The notes beneath the pieces were generated by a model that made no database searches, was not told the DNA's origin, and saw only the letters and a program-made list of their open reading frames with translations. Shown piece by piece: positions 50,934 to 59,241 of a stretch of 64,000 nucleotides of DNA. A program made the position numbers and the translations under genes. Origin of the DNA: Eubacteriales bacterium (lineage in GTDB: Bacteria; Bacillota; Clostridia; Lachnospirales; Lachnospiraceae); contig JAUNGT010000001.1 of NCBI GenBank assembly GCA_030524455.1, positions 248,001-312,000 on the forward strand, read 5' to 3'. Each line of letters starts with the position of its first letter. Within the stretch, counting starts at the first letter, position 1.

Positions 50934-51830
50934 TTAGAGTTTTACATTTTCTTCGGGCTCGATGAAGCCCTCTCCGAACACCTCGCTGGTTTCCGTAATC
51001 ATGACAAAGGCGCTGGGATCCGTCTGATGGGCGGCCAGCCGCACCTTGTAGGATTCCGCCTTGGAGCAGGCGCACAGCAGCACCTGGCGGTCCATCTCCG
51101 TGTAGGAGCCGCGGGCCCGGATGACCGTGGAGCCCCTGGAGCATACCTCGTCGATCCGGTTGGCAACCTGTTGGCCGTGGGTGGTGATGATGATCGCCAG
51201 CTTGCCGGCGTTGGTGCCATACATCACCTTGTCGATGACCGTGGAGGTCACAAAGGCGGCGATCAGGCCGTAGAGCACGGAATCGATCCTGCCAAACACC
51301 GGCCAGCCCAGCAGGATGATCACCAGGTCGATGGCCATGGTGACGAACCCGATGGACAGATGGGGGCGCAGCGCCTTGATGGACATGGTGAGGAAATCCG
51401 TGCCTCCGGTGGAGGAGCCTCTCATATAGATGACGGCGAGGCCCAGGCCGAAGAACAGGCCGGAAAACAGGGAGGCCAGAAGCTGGTCGCCCTGATAGAC
51501 GGGCAGCAGCGGAAACACAAAGTCCAGAAACAGCGTGCTGACGATAATGGTGCGGATGGATTTGAGCATGAAGTGCCGTCCCACAATGCGGTAGCTGAGC
51601 AGGATCAGCGGAAGATTGATGACCAGGGAGGTGGCGCCGATGGGCAGGCCCCACAGATGGTTCAAAATCAGGGCAAGGCCGGAGATGCCGCCGGGGGCAA
51701 AATCCGCCATCTTGGCAAAGGTGTAGATGCCGACAGAGTAAAAGATGCTGCCTGCAATATCGCTGGCCCAGTCCAGGGCAGCGTCCCTGCGGCTGCGTCT
51801 GTCCGGCAAAAGCTTTCCGAATATCTTCAT
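50934..51830 (-). CDS. YitT family membrane protein
   Basis: The 298-residue protein has a hydrophobic N-terminal half with about five membrane segments (AGSIFYSVGIYTFAKMADFA; GATSLVINLPLILLSYRIVG; SGLFFGLGLAVIYMRGSSTG, with TGGTDFLTM) and a C-terminal cytoplasmic DUF2179-type domain (IIITTHGQQVANRIDE; GSYTEMDRQVLLCACS). The family is widespread in Firmicutes with no firm function. ATG 51830 is chosen because AGGAACGG precedes it, and the start at 51869 falls inside the -10 box of the promoter 51868-51896. Confidence 0.87.
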   Translation of the reverse strand: MKIFGKLLPDRRSRRDAALDWASDIAGSIFYSVGIYTFAKMADFAPGGISGLALILNHLWGLPIGATSLVINLPLILLSYRIVGRHFMLKSIRTIIVSTLFLDFVFPLLPVYQGDQLLASLFSGLFFGLGLAVIYMRGSSTGGTDFLTMSIKALRPHLSIGFVTMAIDLVIILLGWPVFGRIDSVLYGLIAAFVTSTVIDKVMYGTNAGKLAIIITTHGQQVANRIDEVCSRGSTVIRARGSYTEMDRQVLLCACSKAESYKVRLAAHQTDPSAFVMITETSEVFGEGFIEPEENVKL

Positions 51831-51867
51831 AAATTCCGTTCCTACTTTCCAATCGATTGTTTTTTTC

Positions 51868-51896
51868 ATCCTATCACAGTATTTCCTCCGGTTCAA
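51868..51896 (-). promoter_or_regulatory. promoter of the YitT-peptidase unit
   Basis: On the minus strand TTGAAC (51891-51896) and TAGGAT (51868-51873) are 17 bp apart. This gives a leader of about 30 bases before ATG 51830 and argues against the longer in-frame starts. Confidence 0.65.
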
Positions 51897-51922
51897 CCCC
51901 GGCGCAGCGTTAGAAAAAACTA

Positions 51923-52079
51923 ACAGTTCAGCCGCGCCATTCGCAAAGCCGCGCTAACGCGCTTTCCGCCGCTACGCGGCTACCTTTGCTTATGATCGGG
52001 CGCTCCCTCAGCCGGGGGTGACCGACCCAAATTCGTGCGAGCACGATTTTGTCCGGTCACCCCCGGCTGGCTGAACTGT
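51923..52079 (+). repeat. family 1 dispersed repeat, full copy F (157 bp)
   Basis: This is the cleanest copy: ACAGTTCAGCC at the left end, GGCTGAACTGT at the right. The left arm has AGCCGCG/CGCGGCT and GCGCTAACGCGC. The right arm is a strong hairpin where CAGCCGGGGGTGACCG pairs perfectly with CGGTCACCCCCGGCTG around the conserved AAATTCGTGC/GCACGATTTT core. It lies between the divergent YitT and MATE genes and encodes nothing recognisable. Confidence 0.85.
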
Positions 52080-52193
52080 TGCACAAAAAAAGAAAGATAC
52101 TGGCGCGTTTATTCCAGTTTTTTCCGGATTTGGTTCGTTATAATATAATTGGAAATGTCTCCCGGCAGACGGGGATGAGAAAGGATAAAATGG

Positions 52194-53546
52194 ATGATGA
52201 GAACCGGCATGACAAAAAATATGACACAGGGAGAGCCGGCACGGCTGCTTTTGGGCTTTGCGGCTCCGCTGGCCCTGGGCGGAATCTTCCAGCAGATTTA
52301 CAACCTGGTGGATGTGATTGTGGTGGGGCGTTTTCTGGGGGAGGAGGCGCTGGCGGGCGTGGGAGGCACGGGAAACCTGACCTTTTTTCTGCTCTCCCTG
52401 ATTATGGGACTCTGCAACGGCGCGGGGATCCTGATTTCCCAGTGCTTTGGCGCAAAGCGGTACGCAGATATGAGAAAGGCGGTGACGGCTCTGGCCTGGT
52501 CGGCGGGGCTTCTGACTGTCCTGGTGGCGGTGTTCGGGACGCTGGCGTGTCCCTTTTTGCTGCGGCTTCTGGCGGTGCCGCAGGAGGTCATCGGATATTC
52601 CGTCACTTATCTGCGCATCCTGTATTTATTCTCCTTCGGCAACGTGATTTATAACGGCTCCTCCGCCGTTTTGAGGAGCCTCGGAAATTCCCGGATCCCG
52701 CTGTATGCGCTGATTGCGGCCTCCGTGATGAATATCGTGCTGGATCTTTTGTTTGTGGTGGGCTTTGGGCTTGGCGTGGCGGGGGTGGCAGTCGCCACGG
52801 TGATTTCCCAGCATGTGTCCGGCGCAATCTGCCTGTCCTACCTGTTTTGCAGAAGACGTGAGATGGAGCTTTCCGGTCTGCCTGCATACCCGGAGCGGGA
52901 TATGGTTTATAAGGTGTTCCAGGTGGGCGTGCCGACCGCTTTTCAGTCCTGTCTGATCTCGATCGGAGGGATGAGCGTGCAGCGGCTGATCAATTCCTTC
53001 GGCGCCTCCGTGATGGCGGCCTATGCGGCGGCGGTGAAGGTCGATAATATCGCGATTCAGCTGATCACCTCCCTGGGGACCGCGCTCTCGGTGTTTACCG
53101 GGCAGAATATCGGCGGCAGGCGTTTTGACCGGATCCGGGACGGGCTCCGAAAGACGCTTCTGATGACGGCGGCGGCCAGCCTGTCCATCGCCTGCCTGGC
53201 GTTTTTTGGAGGAGAGAGCCTGATGAAGTTGTTTTTGGGGGAGCAGGGCGCTTCGGTGGCGGTGCAGGCCGGAGCGCAGTATCTCTCCGTCATGGGTGCG
53301 GCCTATGTGATCTGCGGTATTATGCAGAGCTACCAGAATATTATTCGCGGCTCGGGGGACGTCAATACCTGTATGGTGGCGGGATTTACGGAGCTGATCG
53401 GACGCGTGGTCTTTGCCTATCTGCTGTCGCCCATCCTTGGAGTAGCCGGTATCTGGATCGCCACGCCCCTGTCCTGGGCCTGCGGCTGTGTGATTCCTGT
53501 GGCGCGCTACTACAGCGGACGGTGGAAGCAGAAGATGCTTGTGTAG
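52194..53546 (+). CDS. MATE family efflux transporter
   Basis: This complete 450-residue cation-coupled drug exporter has twelve hydrophobic segments. Family phrases include LLLGFAAPLALGGIFQQIYN, LVDVIVVGRFLGEEALAGVG, GILISQCFGAKRYADMRKAV and a second-half repeat (GVPTAFQSCLISIGGMSVQR; AQYLSVMGAAYVICGIMQSY). AAGGA lies 8 bases before ATG 52194. It stands alone, downstream of a repeat element, and is followed by a weak terminator and then the MarR-ABC operon. No regulator is adjacent in its own unit. Confidence 0.92.
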   Translation: MMRTGMTKNMTQGEPARLLLGFAAPLALGGIFQQIYNLVDVIVVGRFLGEEALAGVGGTGNLTFFLLSLIMGLCNGAGILISQCFGAKRYADMRKAVTALAWSAGLLTVLVAVFGTLACPFLLRLLAVPQEVIGYSVTYLRILYLFSFGNVIYNGSSAVLRSLGNSRIPLYALIAASVMNIVLDLLFVVGFGLGVAGVAVATVISQHVSGAICLSYLFCRRREMELSGLPAYPERDMVYKVFQVGVPTAFQSCLISIGGMSVQRLINSFGASVMAAYAAAVKVDNIAIQLITSLGTALSVFTGQNIGGRRFDRIRDGLRKTLLMTAAASLSIACLAFFGGESLMKLFLGEQGASVAVQAGAQYLSVMGAAYVICGIMQSYQNIIRGSGDVNTCMVAGFTELIGRVVFAYLLSPILGVAGIWIATPLSWACGCVIPVARYYSGRWKQKMLV

Positions 53547-53567
53547 GAACCGGATTGGTTCTTTTAT
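53547..53567 (+). terminator. short terminator after the MATE gene
   Basis: GAACC pairs with GGTTC around GGATT, followed by TTTTAT; the stem is short but the position is right. Confidence 0.5.
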
Positions 53568-53588
53568 AAAATTTTTACAGAATTTTTA

Positions 53589-53649
53589 TTGCATGAAGCA
53601 GAAGCGGGTGCTAGCATAGGGAGGATATTTAACGGGGTTAATTATTAAC
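53589..53649 (+). promoter_or_regulatory. promoter and palindromic operator of the MarR-MdlAB operon
   Basis: TTGCAT (53589-53594) and TAGCAT (53612-53617) are 17 bp apart. Twenty bases downstream lies the perfect 13 bp palindrome GTTAATTATTAAC (53637-53649), near the transcription start and before the MarR gene. Repressors of the MarR family bind such short AT-rich palindromes, so autoregulation of the operon is likely. Confidence 0.65.
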
Positions 53650-53701
53650 ACTGTCTACCGGAAGGCTTGATCCGGTGTCTGCGGAGGGAAAGGAAAAAGC
53701 G

Positions 53702-54166
53702 ATGGATGGGATGGATTTGTTCCGGCAGCTCATACGGATCCGGGAATGCTATCACAGGCTGGATTTCGGCGGACTGCATCCGGGCGTGGGAAACGGCGAG
53801 TTTGCGGTGATGGAGCTGGTGTACCGGCACAGCAGGCAGCACGGCAGCATTTTCGGAGCTTACGTTTCCGAGCTTCTGCGGACGACCAACGCCTCCCCGC
53901 CGGCCCTGTCGAGGGTTTTGCGCATGCTGGAGAAAAAGGGGCTCTGCGTCAGGCAGGCGGACCCGCAGGACCGGCGCAGCACTTGCGTCTATCTGACGGA
54001 AGATGGCTTACGGCTCCGGGAGGAGAGCAGTGGGGCGATGCGGCGTTTCGCCAAAAGCGTGATCGGCAGCATGGGAGAGGAAGAGCTGACGGAGCTGATC
54101 CGCCTTATGGTCCGGCTGGAGGAGGTGCTGCAGACAGAACTTCGGGAATATCAGAAAGGAGATTGA
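53702..54166 (+). CDS. MarR family transcriptional regulator
   Basis: The 154-residue winged-helix regulator probably represses the two ABC exporter genes behind it. The DNA-binding region runs through GAYVSELLRTTNASPPALSR, VLRMLEKKGLCVRQADPQDR and RSTCVYLTEDGLRLREE, including the MarR DxR wing motif (DPQDRRS). AAAGGAAAAAGCG precedes ATG 53702; GTG 53675 upstream lacks a site. Two bases separate its stop from the start of the exporter gene. The palindrome at 53637 is its probable operator. Confidence 0.9.
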   Translation: MDGMDLFRQLIRIRECYHRLDFGGLHPGVGNGEFAVMELVYRHSRQHGSIFGAYVSELLRTTNASPPALSRVLRMLEKKGLCVRQADPQDRRSTCVYLTEDGLRLREESSGAMRRFAKSVIGSMGEEELTELIRLMVRLEEVLQTELREYQKGD

Positions 54167-54168
54167 GG

Positions 54169-56307
54169 ATGTTCCGGTTATTGAGCTATTTGAAGCAATG
54201 TAAAAAATCGGTGCTGCTGATTGTTTTGCTTTTGCTGGTGCAGGCCTACTGCGACCTGGCATTGCCCCAATACACGTCGGACATTGTGGACGTAGGGATC
54301 CAGCAGGGCGGGATTGCCTATGCCGCGCCGGAGTGGATGCGCAACGAAACCTACGAGAAGCTGTCGGAGCTTATGACCTCCGGGGAAAGGGCGCTTGTGT
54401 CCGCCGACTACAGACAGGCAGCGGACGGCACCTGGGAGAGGACCGTAAAGAAAAAGGAGGAGCTGGAAAAGCTGGATGACGCCTTTCGGCTGCCGATGGT
54501 GATGCTGTCGGCCATGGAGGAGCGCGGCGCGGATGTCCGGGCGATGGCCGGGAGTCTTTCGGATGAGCAGCTTGAGGAGCAAAGGAGCCGGATCACTGCC
54601 CAGCTGGGGGATATGAGCGATTCCCTGCTGAGCCAGCGCGCGATCCTGTTTGTGAAGGCGGAGTATGCAGCGATGGGCAAGGACCCGGGCAGCATCCAGA
54701 CCCGGTATCTGCTTGTGACCGGGGCGCGGATGCTGGGCTTTACGCTTTTGATGGTCGTCTGTGCGATCCTGGTTGGCGCGCTGTCCTCCCGGGCGGCAGC
54801 CTCCGTCGGGCGGTCGCTGCGAAAGCGGGTGTTTGGCAAGGTGCTGAGCTTTTCCAGCGCGGAGATGAACCGGTTCTCGACAGCCTCCCTGATCACCAGG
54901 AGCACCAACGACATCCAGCAGGTGCAGATGGTGTCCGTGATGCTTTTGCGGATTGTGCTGTATGCGCCGGTTTTGGGAATCGGCGGCATCCTGAAGGTGA
55001 CCGGCACCCGGACGGGGATGGCATGGATCATTGCGGTGGCGGTGGCCGTGATTTTGGCCGTCGTGCTGACGCTGGTGGGGATTGCCATGCCGAAGTTTAA
55101 GCTGATGCAGAAGCTGGTGGACGGCTTAAACCTGGTGTCCCGCGAGATCCTGACGGGCCTGTCCGTGATCCGGGCCTTTTCCCGGGAAAGATTCGAGGAA
55201 AAGCGCTTTGACGAGGCAAATACCAGGCTGATGAAAACCCAGCTGTTCACCAACCGGGTGATGACCCTGATGATGCCGGCCATGATGCTGATTATGAACT
55301 GCATCACGGTGATGATCGTGTGGTTCGGGGCACAGGGGATTGACGCCGGACGGCTGCAGGTGGGCGATATGATGGCCTTTATGACCTATACGATGCAGAT
55401 CGTCATGTCCTTTCTGATGATTACCATGATCTCCGTCATGCTGCCCCGTGCGGGCGTGGCGGCAGACCGGATCGAGGAGGTGCTGGAGGCGGAAAGCTCC
55501 ATTGAGGACGCGGCAGAGACAAAGGACGGCCTGTTAAAGGAATGTAAGGGCGTGCTGCGTTTTGAGGATGTGAGCTTTTGCTACCCGGGGGCGGACGAGA
55601 ATGCGCTGGAGCACATCAGCTTTACCGCGGAGCCGGGAAAAACCACGGCGATCATCGGGAGCACCGGCTGCGGCAAGTCCACGCTGATCAATCTGATTCC
55701 CCGTTTTTATGATGTGACCTCGGGACGGATCACACTGGACGGCATCGATATCCGGGAGCTGTCCCAGCATAAGCTGCGCAGCGTACTGGGGCTGGTGCCC
55801 CAGAAGGGAATCCTGTTTTCCGGCACAATCGCTTCCAACATCAAGCTGGCGGGGGAGGACATGATCTCCGACGGGCAGATGCGGGAGGCGGCCCAAATCG
55901 CGCAGGCGACGGAATTTATCGACGGGAAGCCGGAGGGCTACGAAAGTCCGGTGGCCCAGGGCGGCTCCAATGTGTCCGGCGGCCAGAAGCAGCGGCTTGC
56001 CATCGCCCGGGCGATTGCCAAGAATCCCAGAATTTATCTCTTTGACGACAGCTTTTCCGCGCTGGACTACAGGACCGACGCGGCCCTGCGCCGGGCGCTG
56101 CGGGATAAGGCGGCGGATGCCACTGTGATCATCGTGGCGCAGCGGATCAGCACGATTTTGCACGCAGAGCAGATCCTGGTGCTGGATGAGGGCAGGATTG
56201 CCGGGAAGGGAACCCATGCCGAGCTGATGGAAAGCTGCAGCGAATATCAGGAGATTGCCCGTTCTCAGCTTTCTGAGAGCGAGCTGAAGGGAGGTGCGGC
56301 AGGATGA
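54169..56307 (+). CDS. heterodimeric ABC exporter subunit A (MdlA/LmrC-like)
   Basis: This fused membrane and ATPase half-exporter has 712 residues. After the first membrane segment (SVLLIVLLLLVQAYCDLALP) comes an unusually long extracytoplasmic insertion of about 130 residues, rich in charged helix-forming sequence (EWMRNETYEKLSELMTSGER). The remaining membrane segments and the ATPase domain follow: Walker A IIGSTGCGKSTL, signature NVSGGQKQRLAIARAI, and a Walker B-like IYLFDDSFSALD with Asp in place of the usual Glu. That degenerate catalytic site is typical of one half of heterodimeric exporters. GAAAGGAGATTGAGG precedes ATG 54169. It overlaps its partner by 4 bases. Confidence 0.9.
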   Translation: MFRLLSYLKQCKKSVLLIVLLLLVQAYCDLALPQYTSDIVDVGIQQGGIAYAAPEWMRNETYEKLSELMTSGERALVSADYRQAADGTWERTVKKKEELEKLDDAFRLPMVMLSAMEERGADVRAMAGSLSDEQLEEQRSRITAQLGDMSDSLLSQRAILFVKAEYAAMGKDPGSIQTRYLLVTGARMLGFTLLMVVCAILVGALSSRAAASVGRSLRKRVFGKVLSFSSAEMNRFSTASLITRSTNDIQQVQMVSVMLLRIVLYAPVLGIGGILKVTGTRTGMAWIIAVAVAVILAVVLTLVGIAMPKFKLMQKLVDGLNLVSREILTGLSVIRAFSRERFEEKRFDEANTRLMKTQLFTNRVMTLMMPAMMLIMNCITVMIVWFGAQGIDAGRLQVGDMMAFMTYTMQIVMSFLMITMISVMLPRAGVAADRIEEVLEAESSIEDAAETKDGLLKECKGVLRFEDVSFCYPGADENALEHISFTAEPGKTTAIIGSTGCGKSTLINLIPRFYDVTSGRITLDGIDIRELSQHKLRSVLGLVPQKGILFSGTIASNIKLAGEDMISDGQMREAAQIAQATEFIDGKPEGYESPVAQGGSNVSGGQKQRLAIARAIAKNPRIYLFDDSFSALDYRTDAALRRALRDKAADATVIIVAQRISTILHAEQILVLDEGRIAGKGTHAELMESCSEYQEIARSQLSESELKGGAAG

Positions 56308-58145
56308 GCCAGGAAACACGCAGACGCCCCGGTATGGGGCGCGGGCCCGGGGCCGGGATGATGCCCGGTGAAAAGGCCAGGGATTTTAAGGGCACAGTCA
56401 AAAAGCTGTTCTCCTATATGGGCAGATATCGGATCGCTCTCGCAGCGGTGCTCGTCTTTGCGGTGGGCAGCACTCTTTTTAATATCGTCGGGCCGAAGGT
56501 TTTGAGCAAGGTGACGACAGAGCTGTTTAATGGTCTGGTGGCCAAGGTGGGCGGAAACGGCGGCATTGATTTTGTGAAAATCGGACAGATCCTTCTCTGG
56601 CTTTTGGGGATCTATCTGGCAAGCGCCCTGTTTAACTTTATCCAGGGCTTTCTGATGACGGGCGTGACCCAGAAGCTGAGCTACCGGATGCGCCGGGAAA
56701 TTTCCGAGAAAATCAACCGGATGCCCATGAAATATTTTGAGTCCCGCACGGTGGGAGAGGTGCTCTCCCGGATCACAAACGATGTGGATACGCTGGGAAT
56801 GAGCTTAAACCAGAGCATCACCCAGCTGATCACCTCCATCACGATGATGGTCGGCGTGCTGATTATGATGCTTTCCATCAGCCCCCTGATGACGCTGATC
56901 GCACTGGTGATTTTGCCCATTTCGGGCGGATTGATCGGCGTAACGGTAAAGCATTCCCAGAAATACTTTATCCAGCAGCAGACCAGCCTGGGAGAAATCA
57001 ACGGACAGGTGGAGGAGACCTACAGCGGCCACAGCGTGGTGCGGGCCTTCAACCGGGAGGAGGAGACGGAGCGGGCCTTTGACGAGACGAATGAGAAGCT
57101 GTTTGAGTCGGCCTGGAAATCCCAGTTTATTTCCGGCATGATGCAGCCGATTATGACCTTTGTGGGAAATCTCGGCTATGTGGCCGTGGCGGTCAGCGGC
57201 AGTATGCTGGCGATCCGCGGGGCCATCGAGGTGGGCGACATCCAGGCCTTTATCCAGTATGTAAGAAACTTTACCCAGCCCATCACCCAGATTGCGCAGG
57301 TGTCCAACATGCTGCAGTCCACGGCGGCCGCGGCGGAGCGTGTGTTTGAGTTTCTGGAGGAAGAGGAGGAGGATCAGACCGTGGAAAATCCGGTGTCCGT
57401 CAAGGGGCTGACCGGCGCGGTGGAATTTTCCCATGTGCACTTTGGCTACACGCCGGACAAGATTATCATCAACGATTTTTCCTGCAGCGTAAAGCCCGGC
57501 CAGACCGTCGCCATTGTGGGGCCCACCGGAGCGGGAAAGACAACCATGGTCAAGCTGCTGATGCGCTTTTACGATGTCAACAGCGGCTCCATCTGCCTGG
57601 ACGGCCACGATATCCGGCGCTTCAACCGGGGCGAGCTGCGGCAGATGTTCGGCATGGTGCTGCAGGACACCTGGCTGTTTAAGGGGACCATCATGGAAAA
57701 CATCCGTTACGGCAGGCTGGAGGCCACGGACGACGAGGTGATCGCCGCGGCCAGGGCGGCTCACGCGGACCGCTTCATCCGCACCCTTCCGGGGGGCTAT
57801 CAGATGGAGTTAAACGAGGACGCCACCAACGTTTCCCAGGGCCAGAAGCAGCTTCTGACAATCGCCCGGGCAATTCTGGCGGACAGCCCCATCATGATCC
57901 TGGACGAGGCAACCTCCTCCGTGGATACGCGGACGGAGATTCAGATCCAGAAGGCCATGAACAACCTGATGAAGGGGCGCACCAGCTTCGTGATCGCGCA
58001 CCGGCTCTCCACGATCCGGGACGCGGACGTGATCCTCGTCATGAAGGACGGCGACATCGTGGAGCAGGGAACCCACGGAGAGCTGCTGGCAAAGGGCGGA
58101 TTCTATGCGCAGCTGTACAATTCCCAGTTCGAGAGAACGGCATAA
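56304..58145 (+). CDS. heterodimeric ABC exporter subunit B (MdlB/LmrD-like)
   Basis: The 613-residue partner of the previous gene has six membrane segments and a canonical ATPase domain: Walker A GPTGAGKTTMVKLLMR, signature NVSQGQKQLLTIARAI and Walker B IMILDEATSSVDTRTE with the catalytic Glu, plus the H-loop FVIAHRLSTIRDAD. The N-terminus has a basic, Gly/Pro-rich stretch (RRRPGMGRGPGAGMMPGEKA). The start overlaps the previous stop (ATGA). Under MarR control it should export a drug, lipid or peptide. Confidence 0.93.
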   Translation: MSQETRRRPGMGRGPGAGMMPGEKARDFKGTVKKLFSYMGRYRIALAAVLVFAVGSTLFNIVGPKVLSKVTTELFNGLVAKVGGNGGIDFVKIGQILLWLLGIYLASALFNFIQGFLMTGVTQKLSYRMRREISEKINRMPMKYFESRTVGEVLSRITNDVDTLGMSLNQSITQLITSITMMVGVLIMMLSISPLMTLIALVILPISGGLIGVTVKHSQKYFIQQQTSLGEINGQVEETYSGHSVVRAFNREEETERAFDETNEKLFESAWKSQFISGMMQPIMTFVGNLGYVAVAVSGSMLAIRGAIEVGDIQAFIQYVRNFTQPITQIAQVSNMLQSTAAAAERVFEFLEEEEEDQTVENPVSVKGLTGAVEFSHVHFGYTPDKIIINDFSCSVKPGQTVAIVGPTGAGKTTMVKLLMRFYDVNSGSICLDGHDIRRFNRGELRQMFGMVLQDTWLFKGTIMENIRYGRLEATDDEVIAAARAAHADRFIRTLPGGYQMELNEDATNVSQGQKQLLTIARAILADSPIMILDEATSSVDTRTEIQIQKAMNNLMKGRTSFVIAHRLSTIRDADVILVMKDGDIVEQGTHGELLAKGGFYAQLYNSQFERTA

Positions 58146-58148
58146 AGA

Positions 58149-58183
58149 AGAACCCCGGCGGGAAAACCAGCCGGGGTTCTTTC
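58149..58183 (+). terminator. terminator after the MarR-MdlAB operon
   Basis: AGAACCCCGGC pairs with GCCGGGGTTCT around GGGAAAACCA, followed by TTC. Confidence 0.8.
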
Positions 58184-58240
58184 ATGAAGTGCCTTTTACT
58201 TCAGGAAGTGTTTTTTACTTCATGAAGTGCCTTTTACTTC
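58184..58240. repeat. three tandem 19 bp units carrying the SASP stop
   Basis: CATGAAGTGCCTTTTACTT occurs three times in a row (the middle unit is CAGGAAGTGTTTTTTACTT). On the minus strand the first unit spans the last two codons and stop of the SASP gene (ATGAAGTAA), and the others repeat that same 3' end. Confidence 0.7.
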
Positions 58241-58440
58241 ATGGATTCTTCCTGCTTCTTGATCATTCTGCGGACCATCTCGCCGCCGATGGAGCCGGCC
58301 TCCTTAGAGGTCAGATCACCGTTGTAGCCCTCTTTTAAATTCACGCCCAGCTCGGACGCAACCTCGGTTTTGAAGCGGTCCATCGCCGCCTTTGCCTCGG
58401 GAACCTCAACTCTATTGGCCTTACCAGAAGTATTCGCCAT
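58234..58440 (-). CDS. alpha/beta-type small acid-soluble spore protein
   Basis: This DNA-coating protein of the spore core protects DNA from UV and other damage. The 68-residue sequence contains the family motif: a conserved Glu near ELGVNLKEGYNGDLTSKEAG and the SIGGEMVRRMIKKQEE helix that inserts in the minor groove. GGAGGTGACTGACA precedes ATG 58440. It shows that the organism forms endospores. Its 3' end is followed by tandem copies of its own stop region. Confidence 0.93.
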   Translation of the reverse strand: MANTSGKANRVEVPEAKAAMDRFKTEVASELGVNLKEGYNGDLTSKEAGSIGGEMVRRMIKKQEESMK

Positions 58441-58623
58441 TGTCAGTCACCTCCATAAAAATTGGTTTATACAAGACAAGTGTGACCCGATGCGGCCCGC
58501 CTCCGTTTCTGCGGCTCTGCAGCTGCCCGTCGTGTGGCTTGCGCGTCTGTGTCGTTGCTTATCTTGACCTTAGTATGTACTCTGAAAAAAGAATTATTAT
58601 GGGAATTTTTGGTGACAGACGGC

Positions 58624-58646
58624 AAAAAGAGGCTGTTTTTAAAGCC
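58624..58646 (-). terminator. possible terminator at the end of the ABC importer operon
   Basis: On the minus strand GGCT/AGCC form a short stem with a TTTAAAAAC-type loop, followed by TCTTTTT. It overlaps the final codons of the ATPase gene. The remaining 58441-58638 gap otherwise shows only the SASP upstream region. Confidence 0.4.
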
Positions 58647-59241
58647 TTATAATTTTTGCGCCAAGAAGCTCTGCGTCCCCCTCCAGATGGGAGGAGGCGA
58701 TCACCAGCTTTCCGGCGGTGCGCTCCCGGATCAGGGCGGCCGCTTTTTGGCGGTTCTCCTCATCCAGGCCGGTGAAGGGCTCGTCCAGAAGCAGAATGTC
58801 AAAGGGCACGGCCAGGGCGCGCAGGAGGGCCAGACGGCGCTTCATGCCGCCGGAAAATTCGGAGACAGGCTGTTTGAAAGCGTCCGCGGGCAGCAGGGTG
58901 AGAAAAAGCGCCTGCAGCTGATGCAGGCAGAGCCGGCTGCCGGTCACGAGCCGGAGATTGGTCAGGGCGTCGTAGCCCTCCAGAAGCCGGTTTTCCTGAA
59001 AAACGGCAGAGATCCGTTTCCCGTCCAGGCCCTCGATGGATCCGCAGTCCGCCTGCTCCAGCCCGAGCAGGATGGAAAACAGAGTGGTTTTGCCGGTCCC
59101 GGAAGGGGCCATCAGGCAGTAGGAGCCGGGACAGGAAAGGCTCAGGGTAAGGTGGGAGAGCACGTTTTTTTCGTCAAAGGATTTGCACAGGCCGCGGATG
59201 AGCAGGCTGCCTGCAGCAGAATCAGATTTCGGATGCTTCAT
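58639..59241 (-). CDS. ABC transporter ATP-binding protein (SsuB/TauB/ThiZ-like, short)
   Basis: This ATPase of an NMT1-type importer has only 200 residues, shorter than the usual 230-260. It has Walker A APSGTGKTTLFSILLG, a compressed helical region, signature EFSGGMKRRLALLRAL and Walker B ILLLDEPFTGLDEENR; the C-terminal domain is trimmed. It overlaps the permease gene by 20 bases (59222-59241), and the start at 59241 is inside that gene. It is the last gene of the operon. Confidence 0.87.
   Translation of the reverse strand: MKHPKSDSAAGSLLIRGLCKSFDEKNVLSHLTLSLSCPGSYCLMAPSGTGKTTLFSILLGLEQADCGSIEGLDGKRISAVFQENRLLEGYDALTNLRLVTGSRLCLHQLQALFLTLLPADAFKQPVSEFSGGMKRRLALLRALAVPFDILLLDEPFTGLDEENRQKAAALIRERTAGKLVIASSHLEGDAELLGAKIIRL

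Noticed and set aside
50364..51923. Plus-strand open frame of about 519 codons antisense to the peptidase S66 and YitT genes
   Set aside because: It spans two real minus-strand genes, has biased composition typical of GC-rich antisense frames, and has no recognisable domain or ribosome binding site.
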